From Calonectria ilicicola (lineage: Eukaryota; Ascomycota; Sordariomycetes; Hypocreales; Nectriaceae): a stretch of 64,000 bases of DNA. The first letter of the stretch is position 1. Each line of letters begins with the position of its first letter. Shown here piece by piece: positions 45,673 to 57,999 of this stretch. The stretch is taken from the NCBI GenBank assembly GCA_020809705.1, contig CP085828.1, positions 3,038,001-3,102,000 of the forward strand, read 5' to 3'. A program made the translations under genes and the position numbers. Below the pieces are notes generated by a model, which worked only from the letters and a program-made list of their open reading frames with translations, had not been told where the DNA came from and searched no databases.

Positions 45673-48600
45673 GATATGATGTCTTGAGAATTCTTGCGAG
45701 TATGGAAGACAACTGTCAAGGACGGTCTTGTCATCGTGATATATAGGTATGGGCACGGGGATGCCGCACCTCAAGTCTAGTCTAAGTTGAGTTGCTGAGA
45801 GCTTTGGCCTCAGTGGCCAGGGTGGGAGGGGTGTACGGAGAGAAGGCAAAAAAAAAGTGGTGTAGCTTCGGAGCTAAAGTGGATTTTTTTTCTGGAGTGT
45901 GCGACGTTGCTCGATGCGTTTGCTACAATTGGAGTAGCTGCTGGGTCCCGTTGTTCCTGGTTTGGGGTCGAGACTTGAAACCAGGCCAAACATGGCAGTT
46001 CACGACGAGCGATCCAGATACTCTTTATGGTCGTGGAGAAAAAGGTTCATGAGCATTACTCACCTGGAGGTGCTGAGCGAAGGTCTTCATCGTCCAGTAC
46101 GTGACTGACCAAGCAGCATAGATTAGAAATAAATATTTATTTGATGATGGCATAGTCATCATCGAAAGGGCGCCGGCATTGAAGGTGTGAGAGCGCCAGC
46201 TTGTTTGTATTGCCTTGTATGAAAATCGACACCAAAATAAGGCTGGGGTGGTTGTCTCTTTGGGACAGTGTGTGGGTGTGTGACTACCACAAGCCTGGGA
46301 TTGGATGTCGTGCGAAGGAGCGGTAATAGCAACAGCACCACCACCACGAACGTTAGAACGAGAGCCAGCACCAACCAGCATGAGCACCGGCATCAGCAGC
46401 AGAGCCCAGTGCCAGATCCCAAGGATATTTTCGGGACCCCGAGCTCGTACCGGTACATCTGTGCATCGACGTGGTGGAGAAGTGAGGACGCCGGGGCTTC
46501 GATGCGTGTGCTGTGAGTGTTGAGCCACCAGACCAGGGTTCGACACATCGTGCATTAGCGCTGAAAGTGGTTCTCCTCGCCCGGTGCCGAAGGGGGCTCT
46601 TCAGGGCTCGCTAGGTGGGGTTCCCGCGACGCTAGCACCGCTCCTTGGTCGCCTTGGGAGAGCGCGCTTCCATCCGCTTGGGTTCCGTGATCGTGGTTGG
46701 ACCTGCGCTCCGAACTATATTCAGCAAGCGTCGACGAAGAAGCAACCCAATAGGCATGGTACTATTGTCCGGACATTGGGCATTCGTAACAATGAGCTAA
46801 AACAACCAGACCCTCTTCCGTCCGCCAGCCCGGAGGTAAACCATTTAGCCTCAGCACAACAGTCACCCTCCTCCGAGGGAAAAGCCGCGCCGGGCCGTGA
46901 TGGCGACAGAAGCCAAACAGAAGCACCTCATGTCCCGAAATGGCCAAAATAGATGCATGGTGTGCTAGGTTGAAACTGTCAGGCACCCCCCATCTTAATA
47001 AGAATACCCTGCCAGCATAGCGCCAAGGTGGCTCAGTCAGATGACGGCCGGGCCGTTTTGCATCTCAGGTTGAAGCGATGTAAGTGCGTGTTCCGTAATT
47101 GAACTCTCGATACACACAGGAGTCCAGCGAGAGAAATGCACAAGTGAGTTTTTGGCATCGAGATTACGACCGGCACCTCATGACCACCCACCCAGCCAGG
47201 ATCACCTACACCATTCAAGACGGGAAGCTTCTCGACAAATTCATGCTGGAGCCAAAACTGGAGAATAATGACTTCACGATGCTCCACGTCTATGAATGTC
47301 GGTGACCTTCACCCGCAGTTATGCGCGACGGGATTTGTTTTGGAATCCCCGGGGTGAGCGAGACGGATGGGTCGGTGAAGACGAAATGAATCATCAAGGG
47401 ACTCACGATATTGCTACGGGTGGTAGTGGCGATGGAGAAACCAGATGAGCGGACGCGGAAGCGGACGTGCACTGGCAAGCCGATGACAAGGAAGCCTCTC
47501 GTTGACAGCTGACTAAGTTCGGCCTTAGTATGTCTTCCCCGTCCCAAATGCTCAAAGAACCGGCGAGGTTGCCGGTGTGCCCGACATGCCTTACACGGGG
47601 GGAGCCAGGTGGACAATCGGCATCGTGAAAGGAAGCCTCGGGAGGGACGGGGTGTGCTTGCCCGATATGCGCCGGCGGTCAAACAAGAAGGCGCAAGAAG
47701 GTGCATGCACCAAGCAAAATCTTCTCATCCAAAACCAGAGCTACCTGGTCGGTCACATCCTCCCTCCCACCGTGATTTTGCTCCATCCCAGACTTGGAAT
47801 CACATCCTTACTCGGATCCAATTTCTATTACTTGAAGACCACGCGTCGGACCATGTTGACCCTCCCACCATCTCAGCACGCCAGCGCCAGCGCCAACACT
47901 GAGCGCATTCTTTGCCGCCCATGTTTTCCATTTCCATCCAGTCAGTAGCACACGCGCACCCGCAACGAACCACCCCAGACCACCATGTGTGTTTATGCCA
48001 GGGGTGTTGCTGCGCCGTGCGGCGTGTTGGTGTTTGCCAGCGAGGGCGTTCTTGAGCTTGACTCGGCCGACCGTCAAAGCCCCGACTCCATCCATGACCC
48101 ATCTGGTCTCCAACTCCAACAATATCCAATTGGCTCTAGGGCGCAGCCGTAACCCCGTCTTCCACAACCGCCCTAGAAGCTCCCGTGGAAGCAACCAGAT
48201 CCCACTCTCATCTCACCCCTGTAAACGAGGCGAGAATTGCTTGCGTTGCTTGCAATATTCCCTCCAAGGGTTGTTTCGGCATTCGTACCTGAAAGATGGA
48301 TCCTCCACACAAAGTGAGCAATGCAGCATCTCTACCCATACACCCACTCGTTCCATTTAGGCTCTTCCCTTTCCGTACATTGATGCACAGATTCGGTGTA
48401 CCTTTTCTTCTTCCCCTCCCACCATCAGCTGGACGCCGAACAAGTGGCCACCCGCCATCGGATGTGAGGCCACCACCTTCGGCTACGTGACGGAAATGAC
48501 GCCTCAAAATACGAAAACGCGTGCTTCGCTAGAGCAGTGGCCGAATTACGGTGCCGGTTACCGGGTCGCCTCATCGGAGACCGACATAAGGGCAAGCTCT

Positions 48601-51420
48601 CAGCACAATGATAGTTTATAAAACACGTGCCTTCCAGCTCCCATCCCAAGTTGACCAAAATCACCGGAGGCGGGGGAAAGGAAAAGAGGAAATGGAATAT
48701 TCGAAGGCTGGGTGGGCTCTTGATGCGGGGCAATGCTTTCTCCATTGTAGCCAAAACGGAAATGAGATGCTGTTTCGGTGATGGCCAAACCGCTTTGTCA
48801 ACGGTGTTATTCAGAAGCGAGGGCATCTAGATCTGGCCATGCGGGGATTTGGGGAACTCGCCCAGATGGAGTGGACCACGGTGTGATGATCTGGGACAAT
48901 CCGCTCTCTTGCATTTTGTTAACGGGCCCGGTTAGGAAGTCTGAGTGAGTGCTTGTCCGCTGCCCACTCGCTGGATACCCATGCAATTTACAATTCCACT
49001 CAGCAACAGCTAAGCTCTGGTGCCCCTAAGCTTATTGCTCGCCCAGAGTGTGGTGTTGGTTAGGTACCTAGTCAACTGGACATGGGTGTCACCCATGCTT
49101 GTGTTTTTAGGACCTTTGCGTCAAACTAGAGAGAGCCACCGCACCAAGCTAAAAAGGAAAAGAAAAATTTTTGCAACACCAAAACATCAGACTCACGATG
49201 CTTCAAAGCTTGATCAACCCACTCACCACAACTTACTGGTGTCAACCCGTCCGGCCACATCCGCTCATTTCCATCATACACAAAGCCGGACTTTCTTTAT
49301 TTCTGACTTTTTGAGCTCTGCGCTGCATTCTCTTTTCCCTCAATGTTTTGCTCCTCTGCTATTCCAGCCCGTTTTTTTTTTAAAGTCCTATGTATCCCTC
49401 ACGTCCCATTCCCAAGTTTCTTTCAGCCTCCCATTTTCAGCCCGGCCATCCATCCGATATCGCCTCAGCTTGCTAGGCATCCTTCTTCTCGGGGCCGACC
49501 GCCTCCGCATGCTCACCCGACCTGAAAGACTTTGTTAGAGCTTGCAGCGCCCCCACTCTATGAACAGGTGCCAACTTGCCAGGCCCCCCCAGGTAGAGTG
49601 ACTTGGCTAACTTTGGTCCCAATTAGCGGCCTGACCCACATACACACAAAGCCACTGGCCCTGATCTAGAAGTGAGGTGAGGTGGCTTCACTGCAAGCAC
49701 TGACCGTCGCCTCATCCATCCCGAACACCACCACATGCTCCTGCTGTCACCCACGCATCTGTGCACGCCCTTGAACGAGATGCTCAAAACGCACGACATC
49801 AGCGCCTCCGGCAGGCAGCGAGAGTGAGACTGCGACAGACCCCTGGTTTCCAGTTGTCTCGTCTCGTCTCTTCTCTCACAGCACCCCCGCTACAGCTTCA
49901 CTCTCTCTGTCGTTGGTGTTCACAGAACTAACTGCCCTTGAGTCTCCTTTTTCCATCCTCACCCCACCCCCTATTTCCCGATTAAGCACAGATTTCTCTC
50001 CTCGAAGCTTCAGGCCCAAGTGCGTGTGCACGCCAGGAGTCGAGAGTGGCCATCCAACTTACACAATTCCATGATTCATCCCCCATGATCCCACTATCCC
50101 TGACGCTCTCCCGCGATCCACTCACACTTTGTCTTACCCGTTTCGCATAAGTCCCCGGCAGGTTCCATTTTAGGGGTCCAAATCCTACCATGTGTAGCTC
50201 TGATTGGATCCTCTGTGAGTCAACTTGGGGATACGCGCCGCAGCTCACCAAAAATAACAAACAAAAAACATAAGCCGAAGAAATCTCAAAACTGGTTCAA
50301 ATGGTTACAACGCTACCTGGTCTACCTCTAGAGTTACACCAGAACTCAGTGGTGGGCTGGACCTCCATAGGGTAGCAAACTCAATCTCGTTTCCATCATC
50401 ACATCGAAACCTAGACCGCGGTGTGACTTTGGGCTAACTGGTTCTTTTTTTAACTAATGGCGCTTCTAACATTCGTGATTTTGCACGGTTCTTCAGCTTT
50501 TGCTAGCCATCGTTTAGCTATATCTAACTAACCGGATTCTAGATTCCAACTAGCAAAATCCTGAGTCTTTTCTTTTCTGTTCTCTTTCTTGTTATTTAAT
50601 AAACACGGGCAGGGCATGCCCATCTAATTGCCCTTTGGCCAGCAGTTACGTTACTTTGTGCGTCATCGATTCTATGAGAGTTTTTTCTCCTTCTTTCTCC
50701 CCTTTTCCCTCTATTTTCCCCCCTTAGGGTGTCCACAAACCAGTATGTTACTAGCACTTTAGCACGCATCCGATCGCGGCAGTTGACAGTTGGTGTTTCT
50801 CCAAAAGCTCGGGTGATCAGCACCGCAAGGATGATCACTTCCGACCGCATCTGCATTACACCCACCCTCCCAAAGCCAATACCACACGGCTTGGTCTTTC
50901 GTGCACATGCCATCAAGGTTTTGAGGGGAAGTTACTGCGGGCTTCAGGTCCCCTCTCCAAAATAAAACTATAACAGCCTGAACTCGATTTCATGTATGAC
51001 TTGCACTTTCTTCCCTGCTTTAGGATCTCAGAGATCGGTAATGGCGCCATGCGGTGTGAAAGTGCCTGCATATCGAATCATGCCCATGCACTCGATCGGG
51101 TGCTAGCGAGTCAAGCTGCCAATGTTCTCATGCGAATATTCACGGAGCACAGAGCATATTGCCGATCATGTGATGTCTACGCCGCGAAATATCCTTTTCG
51201 GGATGCATGTCAACAGTCCGATGAATCACAAGTCGGCATCAATGCCGCATGCATGTTTAACCCTGGTGATTGGAATAACACATTCTAAAATTAAATGATG
51301 AATGCATGGCTTCCATCATGACTAAAAAAAACAACCCCCAAGCATGAATGAATGTGCTTCCACAGTTTGTTTTCCCATTTGGACACAAGAAAGGATGGAT
51401 GCAAACAAACGCAAGTCAAG
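45673..51420. other. Longest gene-free stretch of the window
   Basis: About 5.7 kb. I find no protein, tRNA or rRNA I can support. 45673-46100 should include the arrestin-like promoter. 49180-49540 and 49840-49980 are strongly pyrimidine-rich on the plus strand, as in fungal 5' leaders, with no start codon leading into a recognisable protein. 50280-50640 is mixed with several short AT tracts. A long non-coding transcript or long leader is possible but unproven. Confidence 0.4.
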
Positions 51421-52507
51421 TCACGCAGTATTTGTCTGCTCATAATGTCGCAAAGTAAATCTTTGAAGCTCCCAGAAAATTGTAAATGTACGTTCCGCCC
51501 AATCGCATCCGTTTTCCAAATGATCGATGTTGTTCCGAATTTCTTCCACGAGATACTTGGTCAAATCAGGAGGAGGACGGCTGTTGATGAATTCTCCATA
51601 GGATTGTAAAGAGGTTCCTTTATTCTCTAAGGCTCCATGCCGCTTGGAATTTTTCTGTTGCATTTCTTCATCCAAGTAGTAGTCTGTCGAATTGTCAGCC
51701 CTGGGACACTAAAAACATTTTACGCATTACCGCAAAAAAGGATCACGCCTGCTTACAAGGAGAAGGTATACTACAGGCTTCCTCCTTCGGAAATAGAGTA
51801 CAATAAATTTCTTTCCACTTATCCTTGTCCTTCAAGTTATGTGCCTCTCTTTTTTTCGATCTCAACTTCAGTTGTTGTGGTGCGGTCATTTGGCCATCGT
51901 CATGCGCCTCGGATTTGACCTGGCAGCCTTGTTCGGATCTCCGATGGTTCAGAAGCTCAGAGGCGTTCTTGTACGCAGAAAGGCAGCGGTCGCAACGGTG
52001 TCGAGAAGGGGCGTGTCTCCGATATAGATGCTCTCTGTTATCGAGTCAGTTGAGGCACAAAGGCAGACCTATTATAGGGGGGCAACGAGCGGACTTGAGT
52101 CGGTGAATGGTTTGAAAGCCTGGGCCTACACATGTCCTTCTATGCTTAAATCTGGCCGGATCATGTTTAAAAAATGGGCATGCAAATCGCTTCTGAAACG
52201 CTTCCGGGTCACCTCCTGGCGTCTCTTGAGATGAAGACCCTGCGGGGCTTTTAAGCTGTTCGTTGTCGCAATCCTTCACGAGTCTAAGTAACATATTAGC
52301 ATATTGCACAGTGGGTTTAAAAGATAGCAATTACTCTGGCGTTGTTGTAGAATCGTCCCTTGTTCCGTCATCTGCCTCGTTGGCTTCTTGGTAATAACTT
52401 CCTTGACCACTCCGACTTTCGACTATATGCTGCCTTTGGATTAGCGTGACATAGACGGAATCTTTGTGGTTAAAGTAGTGAACTCTATCTATAAATCCGT
52501 TGTCCAT
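51421..52507 (-). CDS. Fungal C2H2-type zinc-finger protein, 4 exons, about 300 aa; 5' end tentative
   Basis: Exons 52283-52095, 52034-51757 and 51683-51421 are firm; introns of 60 and 73 bp are GT-AG and join conserved sequence in frame. The first exon is tentatively 52507-52335, from an ATG in GCCATGG context. The core reads FACPFFKHDPARFK, then a Cys-Pro-Gly-Phe turn and HRLKEHLYRRH, followed by HRCDRC and a second finger-like LLNHRRSEQGC. This Cys/His pattern occurs in a large family of filamentous-fungal proteins of unknown role. The segment KWKEIYCTLFP followed by IPSPYYY is also a shared feature of that family. The C-terminus is acidic and helical without a known domain. It may be a DNA-binding regulator; no target is evident. 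The real gene could extend further upstream into 52574-54024. Confidence 0.72.
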
Positions 52508-54743
52508 GGCCGTCACAACTGAGAAATACACCCCAACACAAAGATGATAAAGGATTGGTCCCATCCAAAAAGTCTAGTTGGACCTTCCGGTATCATCAAG
52601 CATGACCGGAAATGTTTCCCCAAGACCCATAGCCCAAAAATGTTGTAAATCATCAGGACTTTCCTTCATTCCAAACCCACAATATATCCCAGCAATGAAC
52701 TAGAGGAGTGTAGGGTAGGTAAGGCAAAAGTCAGAAGAGTTGGCAGGGAATAAGACTAGCTTGCCTCATTCCCTTCCCTCTATTGTCACAGCCATATTGA
52801 CGACTTCCTGTTTTAATCGCCGTATCTTGGAACACACGATGCGCATATCGTGAGTTCTCTCGTTCTTAATACCCAAATGAGAGTCGGAGGTATCCAACTA
52901 CGAGACAGGCCATAATGTTCTCCATCAAGTCGACCAGCTCGTCAGAACTTGATCGGTCGCTCTTTATTCATGTATTGACAGAGTGGTTGCTCAGGTACTG
53001 GTACGTTGTTAGATGTCAGTACAGTCTGGATAAAGGGTATTTTGGCTCCATTGGATTCGCCGATTATATCAAGCGAATATTGATCCTTGGGTCGTTTATG
53101 TCCTACGGATGGCGAGTCCTTGGATGGGTCCTTGGAATCACAACTCCGGCAATTGGTGGTTTCCGGTTTGGTATTCTTGGTGCTGCCTTGTCTGGCGGAT
53201 CCTTTCTTCGGGGCGATTATATTCGCCGTATGATGCTCCATGGGGTTCTCCTTTGGGTTGTCCATGTTGGATTAATAGTGGTTCACGTATTTTTGTAGCA
53301 AACCTCGCGGCCTTTGAGGTGGGTTTTTTTTCTTTCCAAAAGGTTTTCCTGGTTTCATGTGTTTCCTCTCTCGTTTGGTCTCCAGAATCAGTCGGATCCA
53401 GGTTGATAAGTGGCAGTGAGATGCCTTCATTTTTTTATGTGATCACTCCACAGAATCTCAGTCTGTGTAATCACACTCCAAAAAGTCCCATGGGACTCAC
53501 TCTCCCTCGTTTTTTGTTGGAAGATTTAATGAAATCGACCATATAAATTTCTCAGCTCCTGGTTCCATATGACCTGGTCAAACCTACGATGCTATATGTC
53601 ATGCACGTTACGTATATCTCTTGTGTGGACGGCCATCGGACCCTTGACGCCAAATCGGACTCCCGTATGGAAACCACGGTGTTGAAACTCCTTTGCGTGG
53701 AAAAAATGAAAGAAAAAGGGGAAAAAAGTCCACGCCGGTAAGGAAAGATTGATGAATAAGAAAAAAAAAAAAAAAACTCACCCGCTGAAGATTGTGTTCC
53801 CCAAGAGGGAATTCGGGTTCGGGATTCATCCAATAACCAAAGGTGTCATCCCACGGGCTCTGACCCGTCGGCTCGATATCAACCAAATCCAAGTCACCAT
53901 TATTTGGCACTGCCACACCTAGCCACGGAATCACCGCAGTTGGTGCTTGAGCATTCTCATACATTTTGGATGTTGATGAGGGCGGATAAATAGAAAACAT
54001 AATTCTGCCGCAGCGCCTAGTCATCGACAATAAACTATCAAGATGTAAGTTTAGTGAATGAACGTCTGTTTTTGGGTTAATTTTCCAATATAGGATCGCA
54101 GAAAGCATACTTTAAATAGGTCAGCGTGGCAATGAATGGCGTGCAGGTATTCAAAATGGAGGGTTTCAAGATACCCTTGAGCGACAATGCCAAGGGAGTA
54201 TAATTCACGAGATGGAGATGGGCCTGGAAAACGCGGGGCAAATACATAGTAATCATTGTTTATAGGAGCCTCGGCTTATATAAGTGATGCTTTATCGTGG
54301 GGGCTGGGCACCAACGACGCGCAATTGCGATTTCTCTTTTGCGCCGTGAGCACAGGATGGTTGCCTGTTTTTAGGAAGATTCGAGGGTCGGACCGAAGTA
54401 CTCTTTTGGTACCAACACGTGTTGGTAGGCTGTTTTCAGCTGCATCTTAGGGTACAGTGACAAGACGGTTGCCTACAACGGCCTGTTTGAGGCCCAACGT
54501 TGGTCGGGCTCTTGACATCGCGCCAACATGTGTAAACCGGCAAGGCAGAATGAACAAAAATCGTGCTAGTGCCCGACAGCCAAGGGGTGGATTAGGTTAG
54601 ATAGATAGCTGACGCGAGACCCATGTCAAGCCCGTCAGAACAGGGCTAGGGTGTTACCTAGAGACTGGTGTACAAATGCTTTCCAACAAACATATCAGAC
54701 TCAAGCTGGCAAGAAAGCAAGGCAAAAAAACACCAAAAAAAAA
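52508..54743. other. Coding-like segments upstream of the zinc-finger gene, gene model unresolved
   Basis: On the minus strand several segments look like exons. One runs about 54024-53782, ends at a good donor (CAGCGG|GTGAGT) and encodes a Pro/Asp-rich stretch with DDTFGYWMNPEPEFPLG. It can join in phase to 53690 after a 91 bp intron with a T run (GVRFGVKGPMAVHTRDI). Open segments at 53265-52942 and 52699-52574 are hydrophilic or balanced and lack resolved splice sites. They may be the 5' part of the zinc-finger gene, a separate gene, or a decayed one. I could not build one continuous frame. Confidence 0.3.
54735..54743 (-). terminator. RNA polymerase III terminator of the 5S gene
   Basis: A run of ten A on the plus strand (54735-54744) gives a T run immediately after the 3' end of the 5S rRNA, the usual Pol III termination signal. 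Confidence 0.8.
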
Positions 54744-54862
54744 ACATACAACAGCGGGGATTCGCTGGTCGTCACCGACCCAACTACTAATCCACCCCTC
54801 ACCAGCTTATCTATGGGAGAGCGGACGGGATCCCGAGTTCTCTGGCGGGTATGGTCGTATGT
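54744..54862 (-). rRNA. 5S ribosomal RNA gene, dispersed copy
   Basis: A 119-nt gene. The 5' end ACATACGACCAT pairs with the 3' end GTTGTATGT, allowing G-U. Inside are the conserved blocks GGATCCCGTCCGCTC, GATAAGC, and TTAGTAGTTGGGT ... GACGACCAGCGAATCCC, which include the internal control region of 5S genes. It is a lone copy outside the rDNA, as usual in filamentous ascomycetes. The helix around TCGGTGACGA differs from the common GTGGGTGACCAC form but stays paired, so it may be a variant class. A T run follows directly. Confidence 0.93.
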
Positions 54863-55239
54863 GCTGTGTTAGGTTGCAGTTGGGATCCATATACAGCAGA
54901 GATGATCGTATGTCTTCATGATGGAAGAATGGCTACTTGGGGCAACAATAAAAAACTATATTGCACACGTCCAGACAATCAACCGCTACTCAAAGGCCAG
55001 GTACAATCATAATATATATCAAGGATTCGTTCCTCAACGTTGCGCTAGAAATTTCTAGGCACCTAAGATTGAGGTGCCGGTCTAACCCTATAGTTCATTG
55101 TCTATTATGCGCATCAATTAACACTACTTTGGCGCTGAGTGCAGCCCAAAATGATTTTAGACCGCATAAGAAGCGGCCTTGTTTAGAACAGAGTTATTGG
55201 TTTAAAACATCGCTCCCTTCTGTCAGCATGCACTATCCC
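54863..55239. other. Intergenic between 5S rRNA and the ZIP transporter gene
   Basis: 377 bp, 3' side of the ZIP gene and 5' flank of the 5S gene. No gene and no clear upstream Pol III element seen. Confidence 0.45.
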
Positions 55240-56770
55240 TTAGTGCCATGAGATGTAAAGCATGATACCCGCGCCCACAGCGACGGCTGTGAACTGGACA
55301 AGAGTCTTCTTCAATTCCTCAGCCTTGTTCTGGCCTGTCTCTAGCAGTTCGGGGATAACTGCCACGGTTCCGACGTATAGGAAGGTTCCAGCAGTGAATG
55401 GCAACAGCATGTCGCCCCAAGTCTACATCATCACTCACATTAGCGAACCATATTAAAAAGAAAATGAGAGCAGTAACAAAACAAATAAAAAAAGGGAGAG
55501 GATTTACATACCAAGCTAGTGCCCCACAAACCCTGGTTTCGGGGCATAGGAGCATCACTGGCCGGGCTACCGAATTCCTGAATAGCAATACCAATCAAGG
55601 TACCCAGCAAAGCACCAAGCGCAGTCACGAATTGGGAACCCATGGCGGCGCGTTTGGAGAATCCCGATTGAATCAATAGCGCAAAGTCGCCAACCTCGTG
55701 GGGAATCTCGTGGAAGAAGACAGCAACAGTGGTAGTGGCACCGATGGTAGGGGAAGCATAGAAACTGGCAGACATGGCCAGACCATCGGTAATGTTGTGA
55801 GTAAAGTCGGCACTGCGTTCGCATGTTAGTTAATTGGTCCAAACACATGATTCGCCAATGCCTCAATCGTCATGATGCAGGTCCTTACATAAGATTCAGA
55901 TATCCGCCCAACTTAACGCTAGGGTTGATCTCCTTGTCGTGTGTGTGCTTATCAGCAGCCTCATCCTTGCTCTCGGTGTTGCCCTTCTTGCGTGATTTGA
56001 CCTCTCCGCTGGTAGTCTCTACACCACTGGCAACTGCCTTGCCCTCATCATGGGCATGGGAGTGACCGTGTGAGTGGTCATGGCCGGCGCCACCCGTCGC
56101 AATTCGCAGTCCCTTGTCCATAGCCACAAATGTCATGAAGCCCACAAGAATTCCCAATCCCAAAAGCAGATTGCGGTTTGGCTCCACGAGCACAAACTTG
56201 GCCGCATCCTCGTAGTCTTCACCGACGAAAATCTCGGGGAGTAAGTGGAATAGGGTATCACCGAGCAGGCCACCAACGGCGAAGGCCACCATGACAGACA
56301 GAGAGGCAGGGTCGATGTTGGTCGGGCAAAGGGCGAGTAAGAAGTTGGGAGGGCCAGAGATGTACAGGGTCGCAAGGAGCGCGTTCACGGCAGGGGAGCC
56401 GGGGAAGAGGACAGAGAAAACGCGAGTAGTGAGAGAAGAAGGCGCGGCATCGTGGATAGCTTGTTTGGCAGCGCTAAGTTCTTTGACAATGGAGCAGGTC
56501 TGAAGTTATCCATGATCATACCAGTCAGCAATGGGGTCTTCAACGAGAGAAACGTGGCAGGCTCTGGTGGGGGAGGGGCATTGGAAGATGTAAAATACTC
56601 ACCTGAAGCTGCTCGTCCAGCTCCTCCAAACTTAGGCTACCGACGTCTGTATTCAAGACCTTGGCGTCTCCTTGCGGGGCGGCTCGAGCGTGGGCGTGCG
56701 CGTAGGCGACTGCGGCGAACCAGGAGAGGCACAGAGCCGACAGGTAGAGGTTCTTTCGAGAGAGGGCCAT
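55240..56770 (-). CDS. ZIP-family zinc transporter (KE4/SLC39A7-Yke4 type), 4 exons, 420 aa
   Basis: Exons are 56770-56603, 56499-55889, 55812-55512 and 55422-55240; introns of 103, 76 and 89 bp are GT-AG and preserve frame. The N-terminus has a signal-peptide-like hydrophobic stretch ([17 protein letters not shown]) ahead of a His-bearing luminal region. ZIP signatures are HNITDGLA at the start of exon 3 (split by an intron) and the [10 protein letters not shown] motif of the LZT subfamily that includes KE4/SLC39A7 and yeast Yke4. The loop between spans 3 and 4 has [15 protein letters not shown], a zinc-binding His-rich segment. About seven or eight spans are expected and the C-terminus ends LYISWH. 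KE4 proteins move zinc out of the ER/Golgi lumen into the cytosol. ER localisation is inferred from the subfamily. Confidence 0.92.
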
Positions 56771-57999
56771 GGTGGCAATATTGCGCAGCGCGTTGGAACG
56801 TGGGAAATGGATGGATTGCCCCCGTGTCAACGAAGTCCTCCGGGCGGGCCAAGAGCAGGAGAAGGAGAAACAGGACACGACGCTGTAAAAGGATGATGTT
56901 GGTGGTGGAGGACAGGTATATTGGACCTATCCCGACGCCGGACCTGAGCCACGGCGACGGACGGAAGTGGCGGGCGCTGGGCTCAGGGGGGGCCTAGAGT
57001 GGAATTTGGCTTCTGGTTGGCTGACAGCACTACAGCGCTATAAACGACTTATCGATCATAGAGCTTGCAGAGCTGACAGTGCTCCCAGAAGGAATTCATC
57101 GTGCTCTGTGGTGGTAGCATTTATGGGGCGGGCACACGCCCAGGGCACCGAACGGGCCTGGCAGCAACCGAAATCCGAGCAGCCAGGGACCAAAAGCTGG
57201 GGAGCTGAGCTGAGCTGAGTGGTGGCTGCATGCCGATCACCGACAGCGGCGGGAAGCGGGAAATGAGCACAGGCATTTCGCAAAAACTTGGCATTTAATA
57301 CATCCTGGTAACTAGTTGCAACGTGAAACAGTAAACACCATTTTTGGCTGCGAATTTCCCCAATTCATCAAGCGAAAGCAATATGTTCACCAAGTAAATT
57401 TGTTATGTGTCGACTCTTCAGTCTCCAGAGTTATCCTTCACTAGCGCTTAGCGGCATTAGTGCTTCAGGGGTAGTTGGCCTGGCCCTTAGAAGATGTTAG
57501 GGGTCACGAGACGTTATACCTGCACAAAAACGGCCTGTCCCTGCATGTCTTTTTGCAACGTTCTCCATCAGTGGCACAATATTTAATTTTGTTTCAGTGA
57601 TAGCACCAGGCTTGGCTTGAAAGTAGTTTGGTCGAGGCGTTTATTCATCCACAACCACAACGCTAAGTGAGAAGAAGGTAAGAAGAAGAGCGAAAAAAAG
57701 CAAGAAGAAAAGGGGGAAGGAAATCATGCATGTTGCACGTAAAACTGTCCATATTTTCATTTCAATAACTAGCTGCCATACTTTATATACACGCTGTCCG
57801 TTATTAGAAAGTCTCATTGGGCCACTTTTCCTGGTATATTTTCTTTAGTTATCACCTTCTACTGTTTCCCACAGACCTACTACCTGCCTCACCTTGCGTA
57901 GCACCGCAACTACTGGTCTTCGTTCGTATCACTATTTTTGCTCCTCAAGTGTGATACCAGGGCAAAAAAGAAAATCTTGAATAGCGTCGTGAGACATTA
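56771..57999. other. Intergenic between the ZIP gene and tRNA-Ile
   Basis: About 1.2 kb. 56771-57000 should hold the ZIP promoter and leader. A short direct repeat GAGCTGAGCTGAG lies near 57199-57218. 57640-57720 is A/G-rich. No gene supported. Confidence 0.4.

Noticed and set aside
46984..47100. tRNA-like A box (TGGCTCAGTCAG) near 47028-47041
   Set aside because: No acceptor-stem complement, no T arm with a B box at the right distance, and no foldable anticodon arm.
53755..53780. Poly-A tract (poly-T in minus sense) as a possible retroposon tail
   Set aside because: It sits inside a plausible 91 bp intron just after a donor site, where T runs are common; no target-site duplication or element seen.
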